From Pyrrhosoma nymphula (taxonomy: Eukaryota; Arthropoda; Insecta; Odonata; Coenagrionidae): a stretch of DNA of 64,000 bases. The notes beneath the pieces are model-generated. The model did no database searches and had not been told where the DNA came from. It saw only the letters and a program-made list of their open reading frames with translations. The position numbers were made by a program, and so were the translations under genes. The stretch is taken from positions 49,513,559 through 49,577,558 of the forward strand of contig OY754332.1 in the NCBI GenBank assembly GCA_963573305.1. The letters are read 5' to 3'. This document shows, piece by piece, positions 22,999-35,157 of this stretch; the first letter of the stretch is position 1; each line of letters begins with the position of its first letter.

Positions 22999-25900
22999 GC
23001 TCTTCCTTGAACTACGACCTTGACGTGGTGGAAGGGCTTGTGCGTTCCAATGACCCCTTGAGCTGGACTGGCAGGAGTAAGTACATTGCTCCTGGTAGGG
23101 TCACCCATGCGAGATAGGTCGAAGGGTAGGAGCCAGACGAAAGGTAGTTCCGTGATGGTGTCACGTTAAAAATACCGTTGAGTCGCGTGGGAATACCTCT
23201 CAACTATCACTTCCCAGAACATGAAAGTTATTCAAAGATAATTGATTCCTGGCAACTACGGGACGCCGCCCACCAGGGCGGGTGTCGTGCCCGGCAGCGG
23301 GGGAGGCAAGGCCTCCGCGGTCGTCATCACACGAAATCCTTGCACAGAATCATCATCAGAAGATACAAGGGAAGGGAGAAGAAGAAGAAAAAGAGGAAGA
23401 GGAGGAGGAAAACAGTGGTAAAAATAGGAACTTGGAACGTAAGGACCATGATGAGGGCCGGGAAGCATGAAAATATTAAACAGAAAATGGAAAAAGGAAA
23501 AATAGATGCTTTGGGATTGTGCGAGGTGAGATGGAAGGATAGCGGGGACTATTGGAGTGATACCTACAGGGTGATCTATAGTGGGAGAGATGAGAGTCAA
23601 CGGGGGGTAGGCATGGTACTGAACACAAAGTTGGGACTGAGGGTGGTAAACATTGAACAGGTGAGCGACAGGATACTAGTGGTAGAAATAAAAGCACGCC
23701 CGACGAATTTCGTACTGGTCCAGGTATACATGCCTACGAGCAACCATAGGGAGGAAGAGGTGGAAGAGGTGTACGAGCAAGTAGAAGAAATAATTAGAGA
23801 AGTGCCGGGGAAGAAAAACCTGATAGTGATGAGTGACTGGAATGCAGTGGTGGGAGAAGGGAGGGACAGATTAGAAGTCGGAGGGTTTGGGCTAGGAAGA
23901 AGAAATGATCGCGGTGAAAAGGCAGTTGAATTTTGTATAAGAAATAATTTAGTAGTGACAAACACTTGGTTTAAACATCACCCCAGGCGTAGGTACACAT
24001 GGAAAATGCCGGGTGATACTGGGAGATACCAAATTGATTATATATAATGGTGAGGCAGAGATTTAGGAACAGTGTGAAAAACTCTCGTAGCTATCCAGGG
24101 GCGGATGCGGACTCGGATCATAACTTGGTGATGATGAAGTGTGAAGTTAGATTCAAAAGGCTTTGTAAAGGTAGGAAAAAAAAGAGGTGGAACCTTGAAG
24201 CATTGAAAGGGTTGAAAAGGAGGGAATACCAAGAGCTGGTAGAAAAGAACATAGGTGAAGAGAAGCGGATGGGAACCATAGAGAAGAGATGGGAGGTTTT
24301 AAAAACAGGCATCGCAGGAGTAGCAAAGAAAACAATAGGAACGGTGGAAAAGAAGAGGGTTAAGAAGCAGTGGGTTACAGAAGAAATGATAAAGAAAATG
24401 GAGGAGAGAAGGGTATGGAAAAACGTCAACACCGACGTAGGCAAGAGGAAGTACAAGGAATTGAATAATAAACTCAGGCGATTGACCAATCGGGCAAAAG
24501 AAAACTGGTGGAAGGGACAATGTGAGGAAATGGAAAAGATGCAGGAGGAGGGGGAAGTGGGCGCTTTGCACGCCAAGGTGAAAATGTTATCGGGTGGTAA
24601 GAGAGGTCAAACGATACCAAAGGTTAAGGACAAAACAGGGAAGATATTAATCGAACAGGAAGATATCCAAGAAAGATGGAGAGAATACGTAGAATATGAC
24701 AGCGAGAATAGTCCCCATAGCCTAGATCTAGAGGATGAAGGAACAATAGAAAAGGATAGCCTCGGACCAGAGTTACTTGAGAGTGAAATAGAGAGGGAAT
24801 TAAGAGAGATGAAGGGTAGAAAAGCCGTGGGAGCCGATAACCTACCTTCGGAGCTACTGAAGAATCTAGGTAGTAAGGGGAGAAAATCGTTTCGCGAAAT
24901 TATTCGCAGGATCTACGAGGAAGGAGTATGGCCAGAGGATCTCGTTAAAACAGTAATAAAAACTTTACCGACGAAGAAGAAAGCGTCAGAATGCGAGGAG
25001 AATAAAACAATCAGTTTAATTTCGCACGCAGCAAAAGTGTTTCTTAGAATACTGAATAGAAGGTTGGAGAACAGAGCAAAGTGCTATTTAGGCAATGACC
25101 AATTTGGGTTTAGGAAGGGGAGGGGAACCAGATATGCGATTGCGGTAATGAGGACACTTATAGATAGAAACATAGAGCATAATCAGGATGTTTTCGCTTG
25201 TTTTGTAGATTTCGAAAAGGCGTTTGACAGAGTAAACTGGGAGAAACTAATGCAGATACTGGGGAAAATAGGAATAGATTGGCGTGATAGGAGACTCATC
25301 CGAAACTTATATATGGGGCAGAGGGCTCATGTAAGGGTAGGTGACGGTGAATCAGGGTGGGCAGTTATAGGTCGCGGGGTGCGGCAAGGGTGCCCGTTGT
25401 CGCCTTTACTTTTTAACATCTATGGTGAGGAAATGGTTAGAGAGGCATGGGATGAGCTAGACGTGGGAATGAAAGTGGGAGGCCAGTGGATAAAGTCGGT
25501 TGGATTCGCAGACGACCAGGCGTTGGTCAGTCGGTCATCGAAAGGACTGCAAACTTAAGTAGATGCACTGGAAAAGCAGTGTGAGAAATACGGAATGAAG
25601 ATAAATAATAGGAAAACAAAAGTAATGAAATTCTGTAGGACAAAGAAAGCGAAGCTGGTGATAAGAGTAGGAAGTCACAAACTGGAGCAAGTAGAACAAT
25701 TTAATTACTTGGGTAGTACGCTAGAAGAAAGAGGACATAGTAGCAAAGACATTAGGAGGAGAATAGCGCTAGCGAAGGAAGCGTTCAATAATAGAAGGGA
25801 GCTGATGACGGGGACCTTAAGTAAGGATGTAAAAAAGAGGCTGGTGAAGAGCTTGATATGGAGTGTGGCGTTGTATGGGGCAGAAACGTGGACCTTGAGA

Positions 25901-26308
25901 AAGGAAAACGAAAATAGGCTGAAGGCTTTTGAGATGTGGGTGTGGAGGAGGATGGAGAAGGTGCGTTGGACGGAAAGGAAGACAAATGAGGAAGTGCTTG
26001 ACATGGTGGGCGAGGAGAGGAAACTTATAGATGAGATTAGGGAAAGACAGGGTAGGTGGCTGGAAGCGGTAATGAGGGACGATGGTTTGCTGAAGGCCGT
26101 GATAGAGAGTAGGATGTTGGGTAAGCGGGAAAGGGGAAGGAAGATAATCGGTTTTATGCACGGGATGAAGAAAGGTAGGACTTATGCTGAGACGAAGAAA
26201 GAAATACTAGAGGTAGAAAGGGCACGGCACGTGTAAGAGTTCGTTGGATATTCTCTGACTTTCATCACAACCTACCTCTAACCGGTAGATTACCGTAATG
26301 AATGAATG
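22999..26308 (+). mobile_element. RTE-type retrotransposon, full-length copy A (3310 bp)
   Basis: The boundaries are set by a 10-bp direct duplication AATTGAAACA (22989-22998 and 26309-26318) and by exact agreement with copies B and C. Structure: a 222-bp 5' leader, one long coding region, a 72-bp 3' UTR, and a short ATGA-repeat tail instead of poly-A, which is typical of the RTE clade. By eye it is nearly identical to copy C, so both inserted recently. Confidence 0.92.
23221..26236 (+). pseudogene. RTE endonuclease/reverse transcriptase ORF, copy A, frameshifted
   Basis: The ancestral protein (about 1005 residues) nicks DNA and copies the element RNA at the target. The N-terminal endonuclease domain shows 'GTWNVRTM', 'GLCEVRW', 'SDWNAVVG' (G-D-W in copy B) and 'DSDHNLV'. 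The RT domain shows 'QFGFRKGRGT', motif A 'CFVDFEKAFDRV', motif B 'GVRQGCPLSPLLFN' and motif C 'GFADDQALV', so the catalytic aspartates are present. Breaks: an indel in the Lys/Glu-rich linker near 23370, a 2-nt insertion near 24042 (TATATATAAT versus TATATAAT in copy C), and a TTA-to-TAA nonsense change at 25556-25558. The start was chosen by analogy with copy B, where the same ATG is in frame with the endonuclease. Confidence 0.9.
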
Positions 26309-26318
26309 AATTGAAACA

Positions 26319-28344
26319 TCGCTATTCGAAGCACAAAACTCCAAAAGTGGCTAATGCCATTTAAAATTATTCGTTCCCAAGTTTTTACTTAAGGATAATT
26401 GAAACTGAACGAGTGCTATTACATAGAATACAACGCTTGTTTTCCTTACTCTATAAATTTCAATAATGTAGCGCAGGTATTTTACGGAAAATTTATTGAA
26501 AATTCAACAAGAAAACAATAATAAATCAATTTTAGTCACAATTTTTTGAAATTCTTGTATTTCACGAGATAAAACAAAACATCGCACATTAGAGCGCTAC
26601 ATATTTTTTAACTCTAGGTGTTATCATCGGAAAAGAGGCACATTATAAATATAATCAGTAGTTCGAAAAGGATAATAAAATTGGTTGATATGCGAGAGAA
26701 ATAAAAAAAAGGAAAGACAACTAGAAAGCATACGAAAATAACTAATAACGGAAATCATACGTATCGAAATCGCACTTCGATTCGATAGAAACTTCGATTC
26801 ATAAATAATTATTAATATTCGAAACTGAACTAACATTTTGTTTTAAAGAAATAAAATACTCTTTACATAATATTAATGGAATCACTATATGCTACAAAAC
26901 AATTAACACATACAAGATAATGACCTAAAATCTGAAGCTAAGGTGTTAATCAACCTCATCCGTTCTCTGAGAACTACCTTTAGTTTGAGAAAGGTTTACC
27001 CCTGGGTGGTTATCCGGGAATTTCGACGTTCATCATGTCGACATTCATTCATTGAGGCATTAAATGAACGGCAAAAAGACCCAATCGAACGACATTTTGA
27101 ACGAATCTAAGAGCTGATGTCAGAGCCGTTGCCTCAGTTTTGTGTTCCGTTTCTTCTGCGTTTAGCGCACCGCTATGAGTTTCGTATTTGTTTTTATTGC
27201 AATTTGACGGCAAAGTAAATCTAAGAAAAATGGAACCCACAGATGGCGGCGAGTTGTTAACCTAGGATTATGAATGATGTGTAATTTATCATTTGTTTTT
27301 GTGTGTTACATAGAAGAGTTAAACAACATTTTATGTCATGAATACATGGATTTAATTAAGTAACGGCGGTTGAGGCTGTTAATAACGTTATCATTATTAT
27401 CCAGTTCCGAGGTAATATTTATTTTTTCACATTCGTTTTACTACTTTGAGGCAGAAAAATTTTGTTCTAATTAATCATAGGCAACCGTTACGTGACGCCA
27501 TATCAACGGGAAGTCCTGTTGGCCTATATGGAAAGCCATAGGTCCCTTTCCGTCGGACTTCCTCCGCATTCCTACGCCGCCTCGCTATTCCCGCTTCTAC
27601 AGCACAGTCATCCATGTCTCTAAAATGTGAATGGATGAGAGTTTATCCATGAAAAATGATTCGTACAAAACTCTTTTAATATATACGTCCAACATGTGTG
27701 CAAGTCGAAAGTAACTTCGAATCACATGAGCGTCAACGGCATGCTGAGATATCTTTGAAACTGAACAGGGAAAGGAATTCCTTTTTAAGTCAAACCCAAG
27801 GCATCCAAATAGTATTTACAAATGAAATAACTGCTGGATGAGTGATATTCTGATTGTGTAGATCATACCCATTAGAATGGCGATAATAACCATTTCTACG
27901 AAGAAGACTGATTTTCCACTAGGTATACAACTATGAAAGCATTAAATAAATTAAATACGAGGACTTCTATAAGTATACATGCCGGGAATGTCATTTATGA
28001 ACCTCGATTCATGAAAATATGAAAGAAGTAAATTAGCATTACTCACTCGACTCGCATATACCGCCAAAACACTAACAACAAAACACTAACGGAAAGCGCT
28101 TGTAAAGCTTGGCTGCGGACGAGGTGTTAGAGAGGTGTTAGTATTCTATCTCCTATGGCTGCGGAGGCGGGGCGGATTTCCCATGATGCTCTTTGATTTC
28201 AGACGCGACGCTAGCGCCGTTCGCCGAAAAATTATGGTCGACACGGAAGCTTCGGTTTTGACAATTTGAATTTCAGAAAATTTGAAATTTGACAATTGAC
28301 GTATTTCAGAAAATCTGAAATATGATATCGAAATTTCAGATCGT
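26319..28344. other. Unassigned stretch with possible Tigger-type ends
   Basis: No gene recognised. A GGTTATCCGGGAATTTCGACG block near 27012-27031 resembles, in opposite orientation, the CGTCGAC and CCCGGATAACC end of the Tigger remnant near 28345. Two short ATTTCAGAAAAT-type inverted repeats occur at 28270-28325. Confidence 0.4.
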
Positions 28345-28558
28345 CGACACTCCCGGATAACCCCCCTTAAGGTTTGGCGAAAAATGTATCCAAAGTGAAC
28401 TGTTTTTATGTTTCATTTTTTTCTTGAAGCAGTTCTCTACAGCATTTCGCAGTACAGTTTATCCCTCTCGCAACCTTCGAACTTCTTTCCTCATCAGGGT
28501 CTTTTTCAACCATCAAACCACAAACACTATCTATGTGATATAATATTTCAGTGATATC
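28345..28558 (-). pseudogene. Tigger-like transposase, C-terminal part after the insertion
   Basis: The minus-strand frame continues exactly in phase from 30252 across the insert: 'DITEILYHIDSVCG', 'VEKDPDEERSSKVARGI', a premature stop, then 'KQFTLDTFFAKP'. The last block is the usual C-terminal end of Tigger/pogo transposases. CCCGGATAACC near 28350 may be the element's terminal inverted repeat. Confidence 0.75.
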
Positions 28559-30251
28559 GGGGTCTGTTTCTCAAAGATACAAGTCCACAAGTTACGAGTC
28601 TACAAGTTACAAGTCGGATCTTACCAGTGTATCTTACAAGTGTTTCTCAAACGAAAACGGAGGACTTGTGAATTCTCAAAGATTTTACCAGTGAAAATGG
28701 CGGGAATTTATTACTTATTTAGCTATTATTTAAAGCTTTCAATATATTTCACGAGTTTCTCCTGCCATATTCTATAACCAAGAGTCAGTTCTGTGTTGCT
28801 CGGTGTCTATAAATGCGTGAACACAAGATAAACGGATTTCTTGGTTCGCAGTTTACCTTAAAATATCTCAAGCGAGGACTAATCGTCTGCAAAACTTGAA
28901 CATCTTGAGGAATAGTTGTTTATTCCATCGCATGAAGGCAAAGATGAACTCGAAATGAAGGTTATTCACAATTCTTGCATGTCAAGACATCATCTTGTGC
29001 AGTGTTTATCTTTCATAGATACGAATAAATAGCGGAGTAGCGTTTTATCGTCAGACAAGCGAAGACTACGAGTTCAGCCATTTTGAATGTTGATTATTAA
29101 TACTCAAAGGGAACACCTATCTCTCAATTAGTCAATTGGTGTGGTAATAGCGTGCGACTCTACGATGTCGAAGGATACGAGATCGGTCCCCATAGGTGTT
29201 AGTTTTTTTTCTCTTTCATTTTGATGGGCTAAGGAGATATTTCACCACCGATTTATGTAACTTCGTAGTAGGACTTATGCACAATTTATTTTTAATTTCA
29301 ATTGTCCTTGAGCCCCAAGTTGCACCAAGGATATCGGACACATGACTACGGCGTATTGGGAAAAGCCACAGCACATTAGCGTAGCATTTGCATTTCCTGC
29401 ATCACATATAAATGACGACTTTAAAAACGTATGGAGTTTCCTATTGAACTTTCGCAACATAATATTTCATAGCGATTTCTCATTTTAGTACGGGAACTTA
29501 TGCTCTGCATTTTTACCTCTCAATTTATAAACATAATGACGTGATATGAAAAGTAGGTATATATTTATAAATAGTAATAAATAATACTAGCAAACTAGTG
29601 CGTAACTTTTGCATTTTCAACCGTTCCCACCTCCCCAAAATAATTTATTCTTTATCAAATGAGATAAATCTTAAATTGCACGATTAAAAGTAACTTTCAT
29701 GTCTCCTGTTGGAAATAAATCTTTCTTCTTCGTTGTTTATTCACAAAGTCTCCATGGGGGTGTTCTTGTTCTTACGTTTTAGTCTATAAGACTATTCTTT
29801 TAACTTTAAATTAGAAACAAACAATGTGTTTTAACGTAAACTGAGCATGTTATGTCAAAATTCGGTTAAAAAAATCGTATCTACTTCCTCCTCCTAAATC
29901 CTCCTTGCTCGTTGCTAACGCCTTCGTAACAGTTGAGAAAAAGAGCTCGCAAGTCGCTTTTCATTTGTTTTCCCAGTTATTCTTTCCGATTTACTGCGAT
30001 TTACTCACCTCGGAGGATTAGTGGAAATTTCCTTACAATTTCAAGGACTTGTAATTTACAAGTCTGTTTGAGGAACATAATGTGTCGTAACCATGAAAAC
30101 ACTTGTGACTAAACACTTGTAACTTGTGAAATGGACTTGTAACCTGTGAACATGTAATTAGTAGACTTGTACGTCTGAGAAACAGAATTTCACAAGTTAC
30201 AAGTGAATAGACTTGTAACTTGTGGACTTGTAGCTTTGAGAAACAGGCCCC
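28559..30251. mobile_element. 1.7-kb inverted-repeat DNA element inserted without visible target duplication
   Basis: The ends are inverted repeats: GGGGTCTGTTTCTCAAAG on the left and CTTTGAGAAACAGGCCCC on the right. Beyond these the element carries many subterminal copies of ACTTGTAACTTGTG-like words in both orientations at both ends (28580-28640 and 30045-30235). No protein is recognisable, so it is non-autonomous. The flanks (GTGATATC on the left, AGATGACG on the right) do not duplicate each other, and the interrupted Tigger frame joins without gain or loss of bases. A tRNA-like patch at 29134-29200 may be a nested SINE remnant. Confidence 0.75.
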
Positions 30252-30930
30252 AGATGACGTTAAACCTTGTGAATTTGTTTTAGCGTCACTATGATCATCA
30301 CCAATTTCCTCTATTTCCTCATGTTGTTGCATTTCCATCAGTTCTTCATCCGTGAGTTCTTCCCTTTGTGCTTCAATCAACTCATGAATATGACGTTGCT
30401 CGATTTCTTCAAAACCAGCTTGTATTGTAGCTTCGCCAGAATTATTTTAAGTCCATACCATTCTCACCCTCTGTAGTCTTCATAGCTTGAGCAAACGTTT
30501 CCCTTAGATAATATGGCTTCAACGTTGAAATAACGCCTTGATCCATGGGCTGCAGAATAGCCGTTGTGTTCGGCGGCAAGAAACCGACATTTACTTCCGG
30601 AATTATATCGCAAAGGGTTCTTGGATGGCCTGGAGTATTATCTAGAATCAACAAAATTTTAAAATATAAAGTTTTATGTCCACAGTACTTTTTTACTGCC
30701 TGACAAAAGTAAGACGTAAATCACTGCTCAAACACGGGAATTGTTACCCAAGTTTTTTCATTAGATGTCCAAAGGACAGGTAGATTTTGCTTGTCATTGC
30801 CTTTCAAAGCCCTCGGGTTTTCGGAATGGTATACAATCACTGGCTTCAACTTAAAATCTCCGGGGTAGTCTTGAGATTATCAGTAGATGGGAACCGCCAC
30901 TTCATGGATAAAGGTAGTGAAACATTCCTA
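30252..30930 (-). pseudogene. Tigger-like (pogo) transposase, N-proximal part
   Basis: The minus strand reads 'GDFKLKPVIVYHSENPRALK', 'LPVLWTSNEKTWVTI', a stop at 'FEQ*FTSYF', then 'ILLILDNTPGHPRTLCDII' and 'VGFLPPNTTAILQPMDQGVI', then an acidic stretch 'EELTDEELMEMQQHEE'. The D-N-x-P-G-H motif carries the second catalytic Asp of the DDE domain. LPPNTT...QPMDQGVI is diagnostic of Tigger/jerky-type proteins. The DNA-binding N-terminus is missing. At least three stops are present, including 'MDLK*FWRSY'. The gene is split at 30252 by the 1.7-kb element. Confidence 0.88.
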
Positions 30931-32202
30931 TAAATGACTGGTGACAGTAAGATATTTGTGAGTTTTCAAAATTCAAGAGTGAGGTCTAGATGACGGATTC
31001 TATGGATGAAAAAAGCAACCCCACCGTAATTGACAACATTTATGATCTAGCATTGATGCCACGGACAGGGCTGATGATGCATGTGAATAATTATGGAAAT
31101 GAGCAAAGGAAAATCTCATTTAATCTGAATAAAAATCGCTGAAAAAATCACCCCAAACAAATTAAACAGAACAGTTTAAACGGGACAGAAAAACAGATGA
31201 GATTCCAGAAGTATGAGTTCTTACTCGTTGGTTCAATGTATACCGTGCATTTTAGGTAGGAAAATTAATACCACGGATTAGATTAATTCTGGTCTGAGCA
31301 AGATGATTCACTCACGCAATGGAACATTATGAGCTTCATGGGCTCACATAAAATCATTATCCTTGGAATAACACGAACATTATTACAGCTTAAGCGTATG
31401 TTAATGCCAGTTAAGAGCTTAAAATATCATAAAACTATGCGGGAATTTAATATCCCCATAATGTGAATGCTTTTCTTTTACTTTTTGACAGTTTCACAAC
31501 AATTTTAAGCTGTGGATTTCTTTGCCTGTGTAATACGTAAATCTCTTGCAAAGTTTTGCTCAACTTACCCCTTGAATAGACTCATTAAATTATACCAAGA
31601 CTGGTTGTTTAATTAACTTAAGGGACTTCTTAGGAATTATTAAATGCAGCTACTGCCATAGGTTTTGCCTACTGTAGGACTAGAAGAGATCTAGATTCAA
31701 TATGATTCTTTATAAAACCTATTGAGTGGAAATTAGAAAAGACTTGCTCTTAACATTCCTATTCTCCTTTCATCATTTACTCAAGCAACACCAAAGAATG
31801 TCCGCATCCATGACGCACTTATCACGACCATTCATTAAATGCACACAAGGCAAAAACCATAGCATTTGACAAACATTTACTGGTTAAATTCTGGTTACAC
31901 TGGTTAACCTCTACTGGTTGAAAACTTGGTCTATTGAATCAATCCTTCCTTTAGTGCCCAAATCATGACTTACAGGTAACGGCAACAGTTTTAGAAAGAG
32001 CTCAAAAGTGATGCATATAAAACAACAGTATTACCATTTTTATCTCTTTATGAACGAATATTTTGTTCACGGGAAGAACCAGCAGTAAACAATGGTGGAG
32101 CTCTTCTCCTGCTTCTCAGAGGAGAAATCGAGTGGGAAAGATCCGCTTCCATGCTTCCTGTCCTCGTAAGACCATTAAATTAAAATTTGGAGAGCATCGT
32201 GA
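30931..32202. other. Unassigned AT-rich stretch
   Basis: No gene, RNA or repeat matching another part of the window was recognised before the target duplication of RTE copy B. Confidence 0.5.
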
Positions 32203-33771
32203 AATATTTATCGATGACAATTCATTCATTAGAGTAATCTATCGGTTAGAGGTAGGTTATGATGAAAGTCAGAGAATATCGAACGAACTCTTACACGTGC
32301 CGTGCCCCTTCCACCTCTAGTATTTCTTTCTTCATCTCAGCATAAGTCCTACCTTTCTTCATCCCGTCCTTAAAACCCAATCTTTTCTTCCCCTTCCCCG
32401 CCTACCAAACATCCTTCCCTCCATCACGGCCTTCAGCAAACCATCGCCCCTCATTACCACTTCCAGCCACCTACCCTGCCTTCCCCTAATCTCATCCATA
32501 AGTTACCTCTCCTCGCCCACCATGTCAAGCACTTCCTCATTTGTCTTCCTTTCCGTCCAACGCACCTTCTCCATCCTCCTCCACACCCACATCTCGAAAG
32601 CCTTCAGCCTATTTTCGCCTTCCTTTCTCAAGGTCCACGTTTCTGCCCCATACAACGCCACACTCCATATCAAGCTCTTCACCAGCCTCTTTTTTACATC
32701 CTTACTTGGGTTCCTGTGATCAGTTCCCTTCTATTATTGAACGTTTCCTTCGCTAGCGCTATTCTCCACCTAATGTCTTTTCTACTATGTCCTGTTTCTT
32801 CTAGCGTACTACCCAAGTAATTTAATTGCTCGACTTGCTCAAATTTGTGACTTCCTAACCTTATCACCAGCCTCGCTTTCTTTGTCCTAGTGAATCTCAT
32901 TATTTTGTTTTTTATTACTAATCTTCATCCCGTATTTCTCGAACTGCATTTCCAATGCATCTACTAAAGTTTGTAATCCTATCTATGACCGAGTGACCAA
33001 CGCCTGGTCGTCTGCGAATCTAACCGACTTTATCCACTGGCCTCCTACTTTCATTCCCACATCTAGCTCACCCCATGCCTCTCCTACCATTTCCTCAGCA
33101 TAGATGTTAAAAAGCAAAGGCAACAAGGGGCATCCTTGCCGCACCCCGCGACCTATAACTGCCCACCCTGATTCACCCTCAGCTACCCTCACCTGAGCCG
33201 TCTGCTCCATACATAAGTTTCGGATGAGTCTCCTATCACGCCAATCTATTCCTATTTTCCCCAATATCTGCATTAGTTTCCCAGTTTGCTCTGTCAAACG
33301 CCTTTCCGAAATCCACAAAGCAAGCGAAAACATCCTGATTATACTATATGTTTCTTTCTGTAAGAGTTCTCATTACCGTAATCGCATCTCTGGTGGCCCT
33401 CCCCTTCCTGAACCCAAATTGGTCATCGCCTAAATAGTAGTTTTCTCTGCTCTCCAACCTTCTATTTATTATTATCAATACAGCTTTTGCCGCGTGCGAA
33501 ATTAAACTGATTGTTCTATTCTCCTCGCATTCTGACGCTTTCTTCTTCTTCGGGATAGGTAGTAATACTGTTTTCACGAAATCCTCTGGTCATACTCCTT
33601 CCTCGTAGATCCTGCGAATAAGTTCGAAAAACGATTTTCTCCCCTTACTACCTAGATTCTTCAGTAGCTCCGAAGGTAGGTTATCGGTTCCCACGGCTTT
33701 TCTACCCTTCATCTCTCTTAATGCCCTTTCTATTTCGCTGTTAAGTAACTCTGGTCCGAGGTTATCCTTAT

Positions 33772-34112
33772 TGTTTGCGCTAATGCGCACTCGTTTTTCT
33801 GTGCTTTCGAATCTCCCTCCTCGACCTTCCCCTAACCTTGCTCATCGCGCCCTCTGTAGGGTGGGGAGAGAGGGTGTGCCTACGAGACGGGAGTGGTAGT
33901 TGCAGCTGACAATGAGTTATTTCGTCGAGGAGAGGACAGTGAACGTCTCCCGAGTGTTATTGGTTTTAGGACGGAGTCCTGATCGGGGTTGTTGTCCCAA
34001 CGGTCGGTGAGTTTTCTTCCCTTTCCTCCTCTTCCCTCGTTCCTTTTTTTATATATTTAATTAATTCTCGTGAATCACGCGTCACGGCTTTTCCCAGCCC
34101 CGCGTGCCTACA
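33772..34112. mobile_element. Solo-LTR-like insertion
   Basis: This 341-bp insert within RTE copy B starts with TG (TGTTTGCGC) and ends with CA (GCCTACA). It is flanked by a 5-bp duplication CTTAT (33767-33771 and 34113-34117). TG...CA ends plus a 5-bp duplication are the marks of an LTR. The size suits a solo LTR left by recombination. No gag or pol sequence is present. AT-rich TATATATTTAATTAATT near 34050 could be the promoter or polyadenylation region. Orientation is undecided. Confidence 0.72.
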
Positions 34113-34962
34113 CTTATCTATTGATCCATCATCCTCTAGATCTAGGCTCAAGGGTTTATTCTCGCTGTCATATAGCTCCTCTACGTGTTCTCTCCACCTT
34201 TCCTGGATATCTTCCTGTTCGATTAATATCTTCCCTCTTTTGTCCTTAACCTTTGGTATCGATTGACCTCTCTTACCACCCGATAACATTTTCACCTTGG
34301 CGTACAAAGCGCCTACTTCCCCCTCCTCCTGTAGCATTTCCATTTCCTCGCATTGTCCCTACCACCAGTTTTCTTTTGCCCGATTAGTTGCTCGCCGGAG
34401 TTTATTATTCAATTCCTTGTACTTCCTCTTGCCTACGTCGGTGTTGACGTTTTTCCATATCCTTCTCTCCTCCATTTTCTTTATCATTTCTTCCGTAACC
34501 CACTGCTTTTTAACCCTCTTCTTTTCCATCGTTCCTATTGTTTTCTTTGCCGCTCCTGCGATGCCTGTTTTTATAATCTCCTATCTTCTCTCTATTGTTC
34601 CCATCCGCTTTACTTCGCCTATGTTCTTTTCTACCAGCTCTTGATATTCCCTCCTTTTCCACCCTTTCAATGCTTCAAGGTTCCACCTCTTTATTTTTAT
34701 ACCTTTACAAAGCCTTTTGAATCTAACTTCACACTTCATCATCACCAAGTTGTGATCTGAGTCCGCATCCGCTCCAGGATAGCTAGGCGAGTTTTTTTAC
34801 ACTGTTTCTACATCTTTACCTTACCATTATATAATCAATTTGGTATCTCCCAGTATCACTCGGCATTTTCCATGTGTACCTACGCCTGGAGTGATGTTTA
34901 AACCAAGTGTTTTTCACTACTAATTTATTTCTTCTACAAAATTCAACTGCCTTTTCACCACG

Positions 34963-35157
34963 AAGGGCAACGGCCTGTCACGATGGAAACACCGGTTACC
35001 GATCAGTCACCGATGTTACGCATCGTTGGACTCGGCTCGAGTTTGGAGGGGTGATCCTCCGATTCGTTCTAGTGCTGTTGTCCCTGTCTCCGCGTGGCAG
35101 ACAGTATGTGCGAAATGACCTTAGCCGTCGAAGCAAGTTAAACAAAAATACTACTAA
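34963..35157 (+). mobile_element. 5S rRNA-derived SINE (SINE3 type)
   Basis: This 195-bp insert in RTE copy B is flanked by an 11-bp duplication TTTTCACCACG (34952-34962 and 35158-35168), as expected for LINE-machinery retrotransposition. The first 95 bases follow 5S rRNA in order: AACGGCC, CACCGGTTACCGATCAGTCA, CCGATGTTACGCATCG, then GAGTTTGGAGGGGTGATCC. They correspond to the 5S CATCGGTT, GATCACCGA and TACTTGGATGGG-GACC blocks, which include the internal pol III control regions. The remaining 100 bases are unrelated and end in an A-rich AAACAAAAATACTACTAA tail. It is not a 5S gene: the head is diverged and joined to a foreign 3' half. Confidence 0.78.

Noticed and set aside
24118..24576. 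152-codon minus-strand frame, repeated opposite copies B and C
   Set aside because: It is the antisense shadow of the RTE coding region and recurs only because the element does.
28559..30251. Helitron
   Set aside because: It has true terminal inverted repeats and lacks TC...CTRR ends and A/T flanks.
34963..35157. Functional 5S rRNA gene
   Set aside because: The 5S-like part is diverged, lacks the expected 3' end and is fused to unrelated sequence inside a target duplication.
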